A stretch of DNA of 64,000 nucleotides from Pseudoruminococcus massiliensis (GCF_900291955.1 NZ_OLMR01000005.1:62001-126000), one strand, 5' to 3'. Positions 1 to 8,734 are shown, counted from the stretch's first letter. Numbers and translations are program-made. The notes: generated by a model from the letters alone, not told the origin.

Positions 1-87
1 ACAAGCAAGCCAGCTCGTTCATGTGTTGCTGTTAAGACACTTCCAAAGAATGTTCTTGTAGAAGTTGAAGTTATAGCTGAGGCTTAA
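1..87 (+). CDS. ridA: RidA family protein, C-terminal end (partial)
   Basis: Only the last 28 codons are in the window, reading in frame from base 1 to a TAA. The visible peptide contains PARSCVAVKTLPKNVLVEVE, which matches the conserved C-terminus of RidA/YjgF/YER057c enamine-imine deaminases. These hydrolyse reactive 2-aminoacrylate and related imines formed by PLP enzymes. The N-terminal part lies upstream of the window. The gene is followed by a strong terminator, so it is transcriptionally separate from the sporulation genes that follow. The call rests on this short tail only. Confidence 0.8.
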   Translation, partial: TSKPARSCVAVKTLPKNVLVEVEVIAEA

Positions 88-124
88 GTAATAATTTTGC
101 AATAAAATTAAAGATTTAAATGCA

Positions 125-157
125 AAGTGCAGTAGATTTTTTCTACTGCACTTTTTC
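125..157 (+). terminator. Rho-independent terminator after ridA
   Basis: A 12-bp perfect stem (arms 125-136 and 142-153) with a 5-base loop is followed by a T run. It ends the ridA transcript before the sporulation operon. Confidence 0.88.
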
Positions 158-170
158 TGTATAATAAACT

Positions 171-202
171 GGTTATATTCTCTGCTTTTAATGCATATAA
201 AT
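171..202 (+). promoter_or_regulatory. Probable sigma-E promoter of sipL-spoIVA
   Basis: GGTTATATT (171-179) and CATATAAAT (194-202) are separated by 14 bases. This resembles the sigma-E pattern (-35 around ATATT, 14-base spacer, -10 CATACAnT). It lies just upstream of the first gene of a spore coat pair, and spoIVA is a known mother-cell sigma-E gene in Bacillus. The assignment is by pattern and context only. Confidence 0.6.
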
Positions 203-232
203 TTTTAGAACTAAAAAAGGAGAGGATATTGT

Positions 233-1771
233 ATGGAATATGTTCTGTTGAAAAAGGCATTGAGTGTGTGCGAAGCTGTGTTTGAGGGCAGTAGTGAACA
301 GCCTGTCGATATAGACTTCACTTTGCCTGATTATTGTCCCGATATAGAGAAAATTTTGAAGTGTACGGCAACTCCGTACATATCAATGAAAAATCTTTCG
401 GGTGGAAACCTTGAGATTGACGGCGTAGTTAATATTAAAGTTTTGTATCTCGATTCCAAGAACAAAACTATAAGGTGCTGTGAGCATACTTCGCCATTCT
501 CTTGCTCATTTACTATCAAGGGAGATTCTGAAAACGCTGTTGCAAGTGTTTCTCTAAAAACGGAATATGTCAACTGCCGAGCCTTGACACCAAGAAGACT
601 TGATATTCATGGTGCATTTACTGTTTCTGCGAGAGTGCTTAAAGAATCTCAGCAGGAAATTCCGGAAGCTGTTCAAGGTGACGATGTTGAGCAGAAAAGC
701 AGTACAGTTCCAATAAGCTCTCTTGTTGGAATTTCGAGCGGAATTATCAACATAAATGAAACTCTTGATATTGGAAAAAACCGTCCTGCACCGCAAACAA
801 TTATACGAACTGAACTTACAGTAAGCCATTCCGAACCAAAGCTTGCCGCCGAAAAATTGATTGTTAAGGGCGAGGCGGTTCTGAAAATACTATATGTTAC
901 AGACCTTGAAACAGGTGAGCTTGACACAGCAGAATTTAGTATTCCAATAAATGAAATGCTTGATGCCTCAGGAATAAGCGATTCTGATACTTGTGATATG
1001 GAGCTAACCGTTCAAAGCTATGAAGCTGGTTTAAAATCTGATTTTGATGATGACAGCACTCTTATAAGCTTTGAGGCAAAGCTTTGTGTAATGGCTACTG
1101 TATATAACGAAGATACTGTAAAAATTATAGATGATGCTTATTCAAGAGCGTATGAGCTTGATTTAACCTATAAGCAGATTTCGTGCAGACATATTGCCAC
1201 AGTTATAGATGACGAAATCAGCGAAAAGAATGATATAAATCTTGATTCCACTATCTCACGAATAATTGATATTTATGGAGATTCTCCACAGTGTTCGTGC
1301 GAGTTTCAGCAAGCAGAGGGTAAACTGATGATTAAATGCAAGCTTACTTGCTGTATACTTGGCTGTGACGAGAATGACGCAGTATTCTATACAGAAAAAC
1401 CGATTGAATTTAGTCGTGAATATGATATAGGAAAAGTAACTAATCCTTCCAGTAAACCGATTGTTGCCCCACTTAGTATAAGTTACCGTATTTCGGGAGA
1501 AAACAGCCTTGAAGTTCGTGCTGGAATTTCATTGCATATGGCTGTTTCTGAAAGTATCTCAAAGCGAATAGTCAATGAGATTACAGCAGATGAGGAACAG
1601 AAGCGTGAGCGTGATAAAACAGCGGCTCTTACGATTTATTATGCAGACGCAGGAGAAAATCTCTGGAGTATAGCAAGAAACTATTGCACAAGTGTTGAAG
1701 CTATAAAAATGCAAAATGATTTAGCTGATGATGTTATATCTGCTCGTGGAATGATTCTTATACCGATGTAA
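233..1771 (+). CDS. sipL: SipL-like spore coat morphogenetic protein (DUF3794/SPOCS repeats plus LysM)
   Basis: 512 residues. Three DUF3794 (SPOCS) segments can be seen near residues 15-110, 170-280 and 320-425. The first has the typical DFTLPDYCPDIEKILKC motif. A C-terminal LysM domain (about 465-512) contains YYADAGENLWSIARNYC. Clostridioides difficile SipL has the same architecture and about the same length (roughly 510 residues), and its LysM domain binds SpoIVA to anchor the coat to the forespore. The ATG follows AAAGGAGAGG. It lies 15 bp upstream of spoIVA and is surely co-transcribed, which strengthens the SipL assignment over a generic SPOCS protein. It acts in the mother cell at the forespore surface. 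No signal peptide is seen. Confidence 0.85.
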   Translation: MEYVLLKKALSVCEAVFEGSSEQPVDIDFTLPDYCPDIEKILKCTATPYISMKNLSGGNLEIDGVVNIKVLYLDSKNKTIRCCEHTSPFSCSFTIKGDSENAVASVSLKTEYVNCRALTPRRLDIHGAFTVSARVLKESQQEIPEAVQGDDVEQKSSTVPISSLVGISSGIININETLDIGKNRPAPQTIIRTELTVSHSEPKLAAEKLIVKGEAVLKILYVTDLETGELDTAEFSIPINEMLDASGISDSDTCDMELTVQSYEAGLKSDFDDDSTLISFEAKLCVMATVYNEDTVKIIDDAYSRAYELDLTYKQISCRHIATVIDDEISEKNDINLDSTISRIIDIYGDSPQCSCEFQQAEGKLMIKCKLTCCILGCDENDAVFYTEKPIEFSREYDIGKVTNPSSKPIVAPLSISYRISGENSLEVRAGISLHMAVSESISKRIVNEITADEEQKRERDKTAALTIYYADAGENLWSIARNYCTSVEAIKMQNDLADDVISARGMILIPM

Positions 1772-1786
1772 GGGGAGGAAAACACA

Positions 1787-3265
1787 ATGGAAGAGAGAAA
1801 TATATACAGCGACATTGCACAGCGTACCAACGGCGATATTTATATTGGTGTTGTAGGACCTGTCAGAACAGGTAAATCCACTTTTATCAAGCGTTTTATG
1901 GATACGCTTGTTATTCCGAATATCGAAAATGAGCAGACTCGTGGCAGAGCAACCGATGAACTTCCGCAATCAGCAGCAGGCAGAACCATTATGACTACCG
2001 AGCCGAAGTTTATTCCCGAAGAGGCTGTTGAGGTCAATATTGGTGGAAATGCAACCTTTCGTGTAAGAATGATTGATTGCGTTGGATATATCGTTCCAAG
2101 TGCGATAGGATATATCGAGGACGAACAGCCTCGAATGGTAAAAACGCCGTGGTTTGAGGAAGCTATTCCGTTCAATATGGCTGCCGAAATCGGCACGAAA
2201 AAGGTTATTACAGACCATTCAACGATTGGTTTGGTAATTACAACTGATGGTTCTATCAGCGATATTGAGCGTGGGGAGTATGAGGAAGCCGAGGAACGAG
2301 TTGTAAATGAGCTTAAAGAAATAAATAAGCCGTTTATTATGCTTCTTAACTCAATGTACCCTAATTCAGCAGAAACAAGAAATCTTGCGAAAATGCTTTC
2401 GGAAAAGTATAATGTTCCCGTTGAACCTGTAAGCTGTCCTGAACTTGATGAGGAGGAAATCAAGAGGATTCTTGCTCATGTTCTTTTTGAATTTCCGATA
2501 AAGGAAATCAAGGTCGATATGCCTAAGTGGGTTACTTCTCTTGAAAAGGACCATTGGCTCAGAAGCTCTGTTTTCAAGTGCATACAGGATTCATCGAGAG
2601 AGGCAAAGCGTATTCGTCAAATTAAAGAAATAACTGACGGAATACAGCAATGCGAATATGTGACATCTGCGGTCGCAACAGCCTTAGACCTCGGCACAGG
2701 TCACGCAAGAATGGAAGTAAGGCTCGCCCCTGAATTATTCTATAAGGTACTTGGCGAAAAGACAGGACTTGAGATTGAGGACGAGGGGGCATTGCTTGAT
2801 ACCCTTATGGAGCTTTCTGCAATGCGAGCGGATTTCGAGAAGGTTCGCAAGGCATATGAAGATGTAAATGAAACAGGTTACGGAATTGTTATGCCGACAA
2901 TGGAAGAGCTTACCCTTGAAGAACCCGAAATTATCAAGCAAGGCGGAAAGTATGGTATTCGTTTGAGAGCTTGTGCACCGTCAGTGCATATGCTCAAGAC
3001 GGAGATTAAGACGGAAATTACACCAATAGTCGGTTCGGAACAGCAATCCGAGGAGCTTGTGACATATCTGCTAAAAGAATTTGAAGAAGCTCCGTCAAAG
3101 ATTTGGGAATCAAATATTTTCGGAAAATCTTTGCACGAGCTTGTCAACGAAGGTCTGCACAACAAGCTTTATCGTATGCCAGCTGATGCAAGGAATAAAC
3201 TCAAGGAAACTATTGAACGCATTATCAATGAGGGTTGTAACGGTTTGATTTGTATCATTCTTTAG
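1787..3265 (+). CDS. spoIVA: Stage IV sporulation protein A (coat basement-layer ATPase)
   Basis: 492 residues, the same length as Bacillus subtilis SpoIVA. The N-terminus carries a P-loop GPVRTGKST (residues 24-32) and family landmarks RGRATDELPQSAAGRTIMTT and TEPKFIPEEA. The C-terminus ends IINEGCNGLICIIL. SpoIVA is a cytoskeletal-type ATPase that polymerises on the outer forespore membrane and recruits coat and cortex machinery. RBS GGGGAGG precedes the ATG. It sits directly behind its predicted partner SipL, under the same sigma-E-like promoter. The first hairpin of a mosaic repeat begins at the base after its TAG stop codon. Confidence 0.97.
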   Translation: MEERNIYSDIAQRTNGDIYIGVVGPVRTGKSTFIKRFMDTLVIPNIENEQTRGRATDELPQSAAGRTIMTTEPKFIPEEAVEVNIGGNATFRVRMIDCVGYIVPSAIGYIEDEQPRMVKTPWFEEAIPFNMAAEIGTKKVITDHSTIGLVITTDGSISDIERGEYEEAEERVVNELKEINKPFIMLLNSMYPNSAETRNLAKMLSEKYNVPVEPVSCPELDEEEIKRILAHVLFEFPIKEIKVDMPKWVTSLEKDHWLRSSVFKCIQDSSREAKRIRQIKEITDGIQQCEYVTSAVATALDLGTGHARMEVRLAPELFYKVLGEKTGLEIEDEGALLDTLMELSAMRADFEKVRKAYEDVNETGYGIVMPTMEELTLEEPEIIKQGGKYGIRLRACAPSVHMLKTEIKTEITPIVGSEQQSEELVTYLLKEFEEAPSKIWESNIFGKSLHELVNEGLHNKLYRMPADARNKLKETIERIINEGCNGLICIIL

Positions 3266-3659
3266 CGGCGAGCCGCCGCCCCCGAGACGCAGAATCGGTT
3301 TTGCAAGCAAAACCTCGATATTGGCGAGATAAGCTTTTTACCGCGGCCGAAGAATTTACCAATGAAATTCCGCACTACTCCAAGAAAATTAAAAGTTTCG
3401 CTCGAGGCGGCGAGCCGCCGCCCCCGAGACGCAGAATCGGTTTTGCAAGCAAAACCTCGACATTGGCGAGATAAGCTTTTTACTGCGGTCGAAGAATTTA
3501 CCAATGAAATTCCGCACTACTCCAAGACAATTAAAAGTTTTGCTCAAGCTTTTTCAAAAGCTTGCAGGGTCGAGGGACGGAGTCCCTCGTGGGTTTTAAG
3601 GGCAACGCCCTTAACATCTCTTGCTCCTTAAATGGCGGACTTCGTCCGCCATTTTTAAA
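3266..3659. repeat. Mosaic hairpin repeat, copy 1 (after spoIVA)
   Basis: This starts at the base after the spoIVA stop. A 142-bp unit occurs twice (from 3266 and from 3408). Each has a GC-rich CGGCGAGCCGCCG hairpin and a GGTTTTGCAAGCAAAACC hairpin. It continues with CAAGCTTTTTCAAAAGCTTG, CGAGGGACGGAGTCCCTCG, TTAAGGGCAACGCCCTTAA and a final GGCGGACTTCGTCCGCC hairpin that runs into a T tract. Open frames across it are side products of the palindromes and have no RBS. Confidence 0.85.
3630..3656 (+). terminator. Terminal hairpin of repeat copy 1, likely terminator
   Basis: An 11-bp perfect stem (3630-3640 with 3644-3654) has a 3-base loop and a following T run. It probably ends the sipL-spoIVA transcript. 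Confidence 0.65.
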
Positions 3660-3820
3660 CTAATGTTGTCAACAAAAGAAAAAACAGCAAATAAAATTCT
3701 ATATTTGTTCTTTGTTATGACTTATAAGTCCATTTTGTATATAAAATACTAACTTAGTTATTAAGCTTAGTTATAAATGCACGAAGTTCAGAAAATTCGA
3801 CAAAAAATGCAAATTACCCC

Positions 3821-3849
3821 TTGCAATTTCAAAAAAGAGGTGATATACT
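3821..3849 (+). promoter_or_regulatory. Sigma-A promoter of the amino-acid transport operon
   Basis: TTGCAA (3821-3826), a 17-base spacer and TATACT (3844-3849). A start site near 3856 would give a leader of about 300 nt before the substrate-binding protein gene. Confidence 0.75.
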
Positions 3850-3855
3850 ACAAAC

Positions 3856-4153
3856 ATACCAAGTGAAACAAACCACTTGATGAAATTTAAGTAAGACAAT
3901 GAGGTCACTTTAGTGAGTACGCAACAAAGATGTGCGGAAAACTGGAAGTGACCTTTTTCAGTTTAAGCGGTTCAGGAGGAGTTTCCAATGAGTAAAATTT
4001 GCTTTTAAGATAACAGTTTTTATTTATATAATGAAAACAAAAATTTACATAGGGACAAAGGCGTCACTTCAAAGTGCTGAAAAAGAGGGGTTCAGCAAAT
4101 TATGAAGTGACGCCTTTCTTTATAATCATCTATATTGACAGGAGAGGGTAAGT
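3856..4153 (+). promoter_or_regulatory. Structured leader with alternative hairpins and a mini-ORF (possible attenuator)
   Basis: Seen directly: a small hairpin (3860-3865 with 3874-3879); hairpin 1 (AGGTCACTT 3902-3910 with AAGTGACCT 3946-3954, with inner AGT/ACT and CGCA/TGCG pairing) followed by five T; a ribosome site GGAGGAG and a 6-codon ORF; and hairpin 2 (a 15-bp stem 4057-4071 with 4103-4117, with inner GCTGAA/TTCAGC) followed by CTTTCTTTAT. The 3' arm of hairpin 1 (GAAGTGAC) is complementary to the 5' arm of hairpin 2 (GTCACTTC), so exclusive folds are possible. Transcription attenuation or a riboswitch is inferred. It matches no riboswitch class I recognise. Confidence 0.6.
3988..4008 (+). 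CDS. Candidate leader peptide MSKICF
   Basis: A 6-codon ORF (Met-Ser-Lys-Ile-Cys-Phe) has a strong Shine-Dalgarno AGGAGGAG ending 6 bases before its ATG. It lies between the two alternative hairpins of the importer leader, where a regulatory leader peptide would be expected. It has no run of one amino acid, so the sensed signal cannot be guessed from it. Translation is unproven. Confidence 0.4.
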   Translation: MSKICF

Positions 4154-5050
4154 ATGAAAAACAGGATTAAGAAAGTGTTGGCAGTCGCAATGGCAAGCTG
4201 TATGACAATGGCAATTTTTGCAGGCTGTGGAGGTTCAGAAACAGCAACTTCATCAGCAGGCTCGACAGGTTCAAGCGATAAGAAGGTTCTTCGAGTTGGT
4301 ATGGAATGTACCTATGCACCATTTAACTGGACACAGTCATCAGAAAGTATGCCTGATGGTGAAAAGGCTGTAAAGATTTACGGACAAAATACATATGCTT
4401 ACGGCTATGATGTAATGGTTGCACAGAAAATTGCAAAGGAGCTTGATATGGATGTTGAAGTCCATAAGTTTGAATGGGATTCAATTGGACTTGGACTTGA
4501 TTCTCAAGAGTATGATTGTATTATTGCTGGTATGGGTAAGACAGCTGTCAGGGCAAAATCTTATTCTTTCACAGAACCGTATTATTATAGAGATAACTGC
4601 ATTGTTGTAAGAGCTGATTCAGATATTGCTTCGGTTACAGGTCTATCACAGCTCAAGGGTAAGAATGTAAAGATTACAACACAGCTTGGCACAGGTTGGG
4701 TTGACTTGCTCGACCAGATTCCTGATGGTGTACTTGGTTCTAACTACGAAACAACTGGTGAAGCATTTATGGCAGTTTCAAATGGGGTTGCAGATGTTGT
4801 AGTTATTGATGTACCGACAGCTGAATCTGCATTGCTTACAAACAAAGATTTGAAGCTTATCAAGCTTGATGAAAATGATACCTTCAAGAATGACCAGGAA
4901 ATGACAAATGTTTGTATCGCAACAAGAAAGAATGATACAGAGCTAAGAGATAAGATTCAAGGTGCTATGGATAAGATTGGCTGGAACGATAAGACAAAGA
5001 TGGATGAGCTTATGGAAAAGGCAATCGCAGCTCAGCCAGCAGCTAACTAA
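4154..5050 (+). CDS. Amino-acid ABC transporter substrate-binding lipoprotein
   Basis: 298 residues. A lipoprotein signal peptide has lipobox FAGC (Cys25), followed by a Ser/Thr/Gly linker. The mature part is a family 3 (polar amino acid/glutamine type) solute-binding protein, recognisable from RVGMECTYAPFNWTQ and the late IAGMGKTAVRAKSYSFTEPYY segment. It captures the ligand outside the membrane and delivers it to the permease and ATPase encoded next. The ligand cannot be read from sequence. The nearby aminotransferase and alcohol dehydrogenase suggest an amine-bearing acid. RBS is GGAGAGG. It is controlled by the structured leader upstream. Confidence 0.88.
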   Translation: MKNRIKKVLAVAMASCMTMAIFAGCGGSETATSSAGSTGSSDKKVLRVGMECTYAPFNWTQSSESMPDGEKAVKIYGQNTYAYGYDVMVAQKIAKELDMDVEVHKFEWDSIGLGLDSQEYDCIIAGMGKTAVRAKSYSFTEPYYYRDNCIVVRADSDIASVTGLSQLKGKNVKITTQLGTGWVDLLDQIPDGVLGSNYETTGEAFMAVSNGVADVVVIDVPTAESALLTNKDLKLIKLDENDTFKNDQEMTNVCIATRKNDTELRDKIQGAMDKIGWNDKTKMDELMEKAIAAQPAAN

Positions 5051-5130
5051 GCGTAGTATCGCAGATTAAGAAATTAATGATAAGCTAAACAGGAATTTTA
5101 GTCAAACACACAGATGTAAATAATTGATAC

Positions 5131-5156
5131 TGTGGCTGCTTTAAAAGGCAGCCATA
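5131..5156 (+). promoter_or_regulatory. Intercistronic hairpin between binding protein and permease
   Basis: TGGCTGC (5133-5139) pairs with GCAGCCA (5148-5154), with no T run after it. Such hairpins commonly stabilise the upstream mRNA so that the binding protein outnumbers the membrane parts. That role is inferred here. Confidence 0.5.
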
Positions 5157-5197
5157 GATATTCTAAGAATAGTAATGAATTAAGGGGAGAACATTTT

Positions 5198-5956
5198 ATG
5201 AATTTTTCCGATCCTAGTAATATGTTTGAATGGATAGTATATATAGCGAACGAATATAAATATATGTTCCTTGAAGGTCTTTGGATAACACTTTATATTG
5301 CTGTAATAGGTACATTGGTAGGCTTTATAGTTGGTTATCTCGTTGGTATGGTTCAGGATATTAAAATCAATAAACAGGATAATTTGATTAAGCGTATACT
5401 TATGAGAACATTGAAAATTATCTGCCTTGTTTATGTTGAGGTTTTCAGAGGCACACCAATGATAGTACAGGGTATGATTGTTTACTACGGTTTACTTCAG
5501 GCAAATGTTAAGATTTCCCCAATATTCGCAGGTATTCTTGTTACTGTTCTTAATACAGGTGCTTATATGGCAGAAACAGTCAGAGGCGGTATCAATTCTG
5601 TTGATAAGGGACAAAAAGAGGGTGCTTGGTCGCTTGGTATGTCACCAATGCTTACAATGTTCCGAGTAGTTCTTCCGCAGGCTTTCAAGAATGTTGTTCC
5701 TGAAATGGTAAACACATTTCTTACAAACCTCAAGATGACATCTGTCTTGAATGTTATCGGTGTTTCCGAGCTGTTCCTTGTTGCAAAGACAGCCGGTGGT
5801 ACATACTACAAGTATTTCGAATCATACCTCGTAATTGCAGTTATTTATTTTGTACTTTGCTTCGTACTGAATCGTCTTTTCCTCTTGCTCGAAAAGAAGC
5901 TTGCAAAGAAGAAGGATTATGTGCTTGCAGTTGAGTATATGAAAGAATCAGCATAA
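5198..5956 (+). CDS. Amino-acid ABC transporter permease
   Basis: 252 residues from the ATG at 5198, chosen because GGGGAGA lies 8 bases upstream. An earlier in-frame GTG near 5132 falls inside an intercistronic hairpin. It is a HisM/GlnP-type permease with about five membrane helices. It has the cytoplasmic EAA loop (VDKGQKEGAWSLGMSPMLTM, then RVVLPQAFKNVVPE) and the early RGTPMIVQ motif. It forms the membrane channel for the ligand bound by the preceding lipoprotein and couples to the ATPase 14 bp downstream. Confidence 0.92.
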   Translation: MNFSDPSNMFEWIVYIANEYKYMFLEGLWITLYIAVIGTLVGFIVGYLVGMVQDIKINKQDNLIKRILMRTLKIICLVYVEVFRGTPMIVQGMIVYYGLLQANVKISPIFAGILVTVLNTGAYMAETVRGGINSVDKGQKEGAWSLGMSPMLTMFRVVLPQAFKNVVPEMVNTFLTNLKMTSVLNVIGVSELFLVAKTAGGTYYKYFESYLVIAVIYFVLCFVLNRLFLLLEKKLAKKKDYVLAVEYMKESA

Positions 5957-5970
5957 GGAGAGATTAAGCT

Positions 5971-6762
5971 ATGTCAGAAAAAACAGCAAAAAAGGTTATT
6001 GCTATTGAAAATTTAAGCAAGTCCTTTGGTGACCATCAGGTTCTCCGAAAAATAGACTTTGCTGTCGAGAAAGGCGAGGTTATCTGTATAGTTGGTTCGT
6101 CAGGCTCAGGTAAATCTACACTGCTACGCTGTATCAATAAGCTTGAACAGCAGACAGACGGCAAGATTTATTTCAACGGCAATGAGGTTGCAGACAAGCA
6201 AAAAGAAATCAATGAATACCGCTCAAAAGTAGGTATGGTTTTCCAGTCATTCAATCTCTTTGAAAATATGACCGTTCTCAAGAATTGTATGATTGCGGTT
6301 ACAAGCGTTTTGCACGAATCAAAGCAGGAAGCTTTTGAGAGAGCTATTAAGCATCTCAAAGCAGTTGGTATGGCACCTTATATAAACGCATATCCATCTC
6401 AGCTTTCTGGCGGTCAGAAACAGCGTGTCGCTATTGCAAGAGCTTTGTGTATGAATCCAGAGGTTCTGCTCTTTGATGAACCGACTTCCGCTCTTGACCC
6501 TGAAATGGTTGGCGATGTTCTTAATGTAATGAAAGAGCTTGCACATACAGGTCTTACAATGATTATCGTTACTCACGAAATGGCATTCGCAAGAGATGTA
6601 TCTACAAGAACAATATTTATGGATAGAGGTTACATTGTCGAGGACGCACCTCCTAAGGAACTTTTCTATAATCCTAAGAATCCGAGAACAAGAGAGTTCC
6701 TTTCAAGGTTCCTTAATGACCAGAAGAACAAGACTGAAACGGAGGCTGTGGCAAATGGATAA
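5971..6762 (+). CDS. Amino-acid ABC transporter ATP-binding protein (GlnQ type)
   Basis: 263 residues. Walker [11 protein letters not shown]-loop [12 protein letters not shown], signature [15 protein letters not shown], Walker [16 protein letters not shown] and switch histidine in IIVTHEM are all present. This is the ATPase that powers the importer. A C-terminal tail of about 25 residues ([15 protein letters not shown]) extends past the usual end. Its stop overlaps the start of the next gene by 8 bp, so translation is probably coupled. Confidence 0.94.
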   Translation: MSEKTAKKVIAIENLSKSFGDHQVLRKIDFAVEKGEVICIVGSSGSGKSTLLRCINKLEQQTDGKIYFNGNEVADKQKEINEYRSKVGMVFQSFNLFENMTVLKNCMIAVTSVLHESKQEAFERAIKHLKAVGMAPYINAYPSQLSGGQKQRVAIARALCMNPEVLLFDEPTSALDPEMVGDVLNVMKELAHTGLTMIIVTHEMAFARDVSTRTIFMDRGYIVEDAPPKELFYNPKNPRTREFLSRFLNDQKNKTETEAVANG

Positions 6763-7399
6763 TATTGTTATTACAGTTGCTCGTGGCTTCGGTAGCGGTG
6801 GTAAGGAAATTGCCTCAAAGGTTGCAAAGGATTTAGGAATATCCTGTTACGAAAACAGAATTCTTACGCTTGCATCTCAGCTCAGTGGTCTTGATGAGGA
6901 GCTTTTCAATGAGGTTAATGAGCGTGTCAGAGAAAAGGGTGGCTTTGCGGCATTTATGAAAGGCTTGCCAAGGGCAAGAAATTATATCACAAAAGGAAAA
7001 TTCGTTTCTGATGATACGCTTTTTGAGTATCAGAAAAAGATTATTGAGGAGCTTGCGGCAACGCAATCTTGCGTAATAGTCGGTAAGTGTGCGGACTGGA
7101 TACTTAGAGGCAGAGATAATGTAATCAGCCTTTATATTGAAGCACCTCGTGACTTCTGCTTAAAGAGAACAATGGAGCATATGCAGGTTAATGAAGCTGT
7201 TGCAGAAAGAAACATTGTTCAGACCGATAAATATCGTGCTAATTACTACAAATATTACACAAAGGGCAACTATTGGACAAATCCAATCAACTATGACCTT
7301 ACTCTTAACAGCGAAAAGGTTGGCATAGAGCAGTGCGTACAGCTGATTGAAAGCTATGTAAAAATCAAGATGGATTATCTTGGTATCAAAAAGCTATAA
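6755..7399 (+). CDS. Cytidylate kinase-like family protein
   Basis: 214 residues from the ATG at 6755, preceded by GGAGG. The open frame extends further upstream, but only inside the ATPase gene. It starts [23 protein letters not shown], the P-loop-like opening of the cytidylate-kinase-like family (PF13189), and later has [15 protein letters not shown]. Family members are NMP-kinase folds of uncertain substrate. They are distinct from Cmk and widespread in gut Firmicutes. Its place between a transporter and an aminotransferase suggests a small-molecule kinase linked to the operon rather than nucleotide synthesis, but that is inference. Confidence 0.8.
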   Translation: MDNIVITVARGFGSGGKEIASKVAKDLGISCYENRILTLASQLSGLDEELFNEVNERVREKGGFAAFMKGLPRARNYITKGKFVSDDTLFEYQKKIIEELAATQSCVIVGKCADWILRGRDNVISLYIEAPRDFCLKRTMEHMQVNEAVAERNIVQTDKYRANYYKYYTKGNYWTNPINYDLTLNSEKVGIEQCVQLIESYVKIKMDYLGIKKL

Positions 7400-7433
7400 A
7401 ACCTATAATTTATAAATTTTGGAGGAATTTGTT

Positions 7434-8654
7434 ATGAAACTCAGCGAAACAGGACTTACTGCCGAAGAACTAAAGGGCTTAGTTAAGAAGTATATGATTG
7501 AAACCTATGAGCGTTTCGATTTCATTGCAGAAACAGCCAAGGATATGTATATCTATGACGAAAAGGGCAACGCTTACCTTGATTTCTATGCAGGTATCGC
7601 CGTAAATAGTGCTGGTAACTGCAACGAAAAGGTTGTCAAGGCTATTCAGTCACAGGCCGCTGACCTTATTCATACATTTAACTATCCTTATACAATTCCT
7701 CAAGCATTGCTTGCTAAGAAGATTTGTGATACTATCGGTATGGATAAGATTTATTATCAGAATTCAGGCACTGAAGCTAACGAGGCTATGATTAAGCTTG
7801 CAAGAAAGTATGGTGTAGATAAGTATGGTCCTGAAAAGTATGAAATCGTTACTGCAAAGATGGGCTTCCATGGTAGAAGCTTTGGCTCAATGTCAGCAAC
7901 AGGTCAACCGGATTCAGCTATTCAGCAAGGCTTTGGACCTATGACACCTGGCTTTAAGTACGCAGAGTATAACAACCTCAAGGCTTTTGAAGACGCAATC
8001 ACCGATAAGACAATCGCTATTATGATTGAGCCTGTACAAGGTGAGGGCGGTGTTCACCCAGCTACTAAGGAATTTATGACAGGTCTTAGAAAGCTTTGTG
8101 ATGAGCGTGGCTTGTTACTTTGCCTTGATGAGGTTCAGTCTGGCTGGTGCAGAACTGGTGAGGTTATGGCATATATGCACTATGGTATTAAGCCTGATAT
8201 CGTATCAATGGCTAAGGCTATGGGTGGCGGACTTCCAATTGGTGCAATTTGTGCAAAAGACGAAGTTGCAAAGTATTTCACAAGCGGTTCACACGGAAGT
8301 ACATATAGTGGTAACCCTGTTGCCTGTGCTGCATCACTTGCTCAGATTGGTGAGCTTCTTGATAGAGATTTAGCAGGAAATGCAAAGAAGATGGGCAAAT
8401 ACTTTATGAATAAGCTTAGAGAAGTTGTTCCTCATGTCAAGGAAGTTCGTGGACTTGGACTTTTTGTAGGTGTTGAGTTCGAGGACGGCTTTAATTCAGT
8501 AGATATTAAGCATGAATGCTTTGATAGAAAGCTTATTGTTACAGCTATCGGTTCTAATATTATCCGTATGGTTCCACCGCTCATTCTTACAGAGGAGCAT
8601 TGCGATAAGGCGGCTGAAATTATCGCTGAATCTGTAAAGGCTCTTGAAAAATAA
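7434..8654 (+). CDS. Class III aminotransferase (acetylornithine/4-aminobutyrate type)
   Basis: 406 residues. The start is taken at ATG 7434 because GGAGG (7421-7425) lies just upstream; an in-frame TTG at 7419 would swallow the RBS. Fold-type I PLP motifs are clear: NSGTEANEAMIKLARKYG, MGFHGRSFGSMSATG, EPVQGEGGVHPA, LLCLDEVQSGWCRTGE, and the likely PLP lysine in SMAKAMGGGLPIGA. It moves the terminal amino group of an omega-amino acid to 2-oxoglutarate or pyruvate. It resembles ArgD, but there are no other arginine genes here. With an importer before it and an alcohol dehydrogenase after it, catabolic use (amine to semialdehyde to alcohol) is at least as likely. Confidence 0.85.
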   Translation: MKLSETGLTAEELKGLVKKYMIETYERFDFIAETAKDMYIYDEKGNAYLDFYAGIAVNSAGNCNEKVVKAIQSQAADLIHTFNYPYTIPQALLAKKICDTIGMDKIYYQNSGTEANEAMIKLARKYGVDKYGPEKYEIVTAKMGFHGRSFGSMSATGQPDSAIQQGFGPMTPGFKYAEYNNLKAFEDAITDKTIAIMIEPVQGEGGVHPATKEFMTGLRKLCDERGLLLCLDEVQSGWCRTGEVMAYMHYGIKPDIVSMAKAMGGGLPIGAICAKDEVAKYFTSGSHGSTYSGNPVACAASLAQIGELLDRDLAGNAKKMGKYFMNKLREVVPHVKEVRGLGLFVGVEFEDGFNSVDIKHECFDRKLIVTAIGSNIIRMVPPLILTEEHCDKAAEIIAESVKALEK

Positions 8655-8659
8655 TAGAA

Positions 8660-8734
8660 CAGTTTTAAAGTGGCTTTGCTATTCGGACAACTGGGAAAAA
8701 TATTTCTCAAATGTTTGTGGCAAAGCCAAAACTG
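8660..8734 (+). promoter_or_regulatory. Long hairpin between aminotransferase and alcohol dehydrogenase genes
   Basis: CAGTTTT (8660-8666) plus TGGCTTTGC (8671-8679) pair with GCAAAGCCA (8720-8728) and the overlapping AAAACTG (8728-8734). No T run follows, so it looks like an mRNA-stabilising or processing element rather than a terminator. Confidence 0.5.

Noticed and set aside
1840-2463. 207-codon minus-strand open frame opposite spoIVA
   Set aside because: Lies entirely inside spoIVA, has Ser/Ile-rich antisense composition and no RBS; a shadow frame.
3250-3631. Overlapping open frames of 74-89 codons in repeat copy 1
   Set aside because: Formed by the palindromic modules on both strands, without ribosome sites, and the same peptide phrases recur wherever the repeat occurs.
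3856-4153. T-box or known amino-acid riboswitch in the importer leader
   Set aside because: No T-box sequence, specifier loop or lysine/glycine aptamer motif could be found; kept as an unclassified structured leader.
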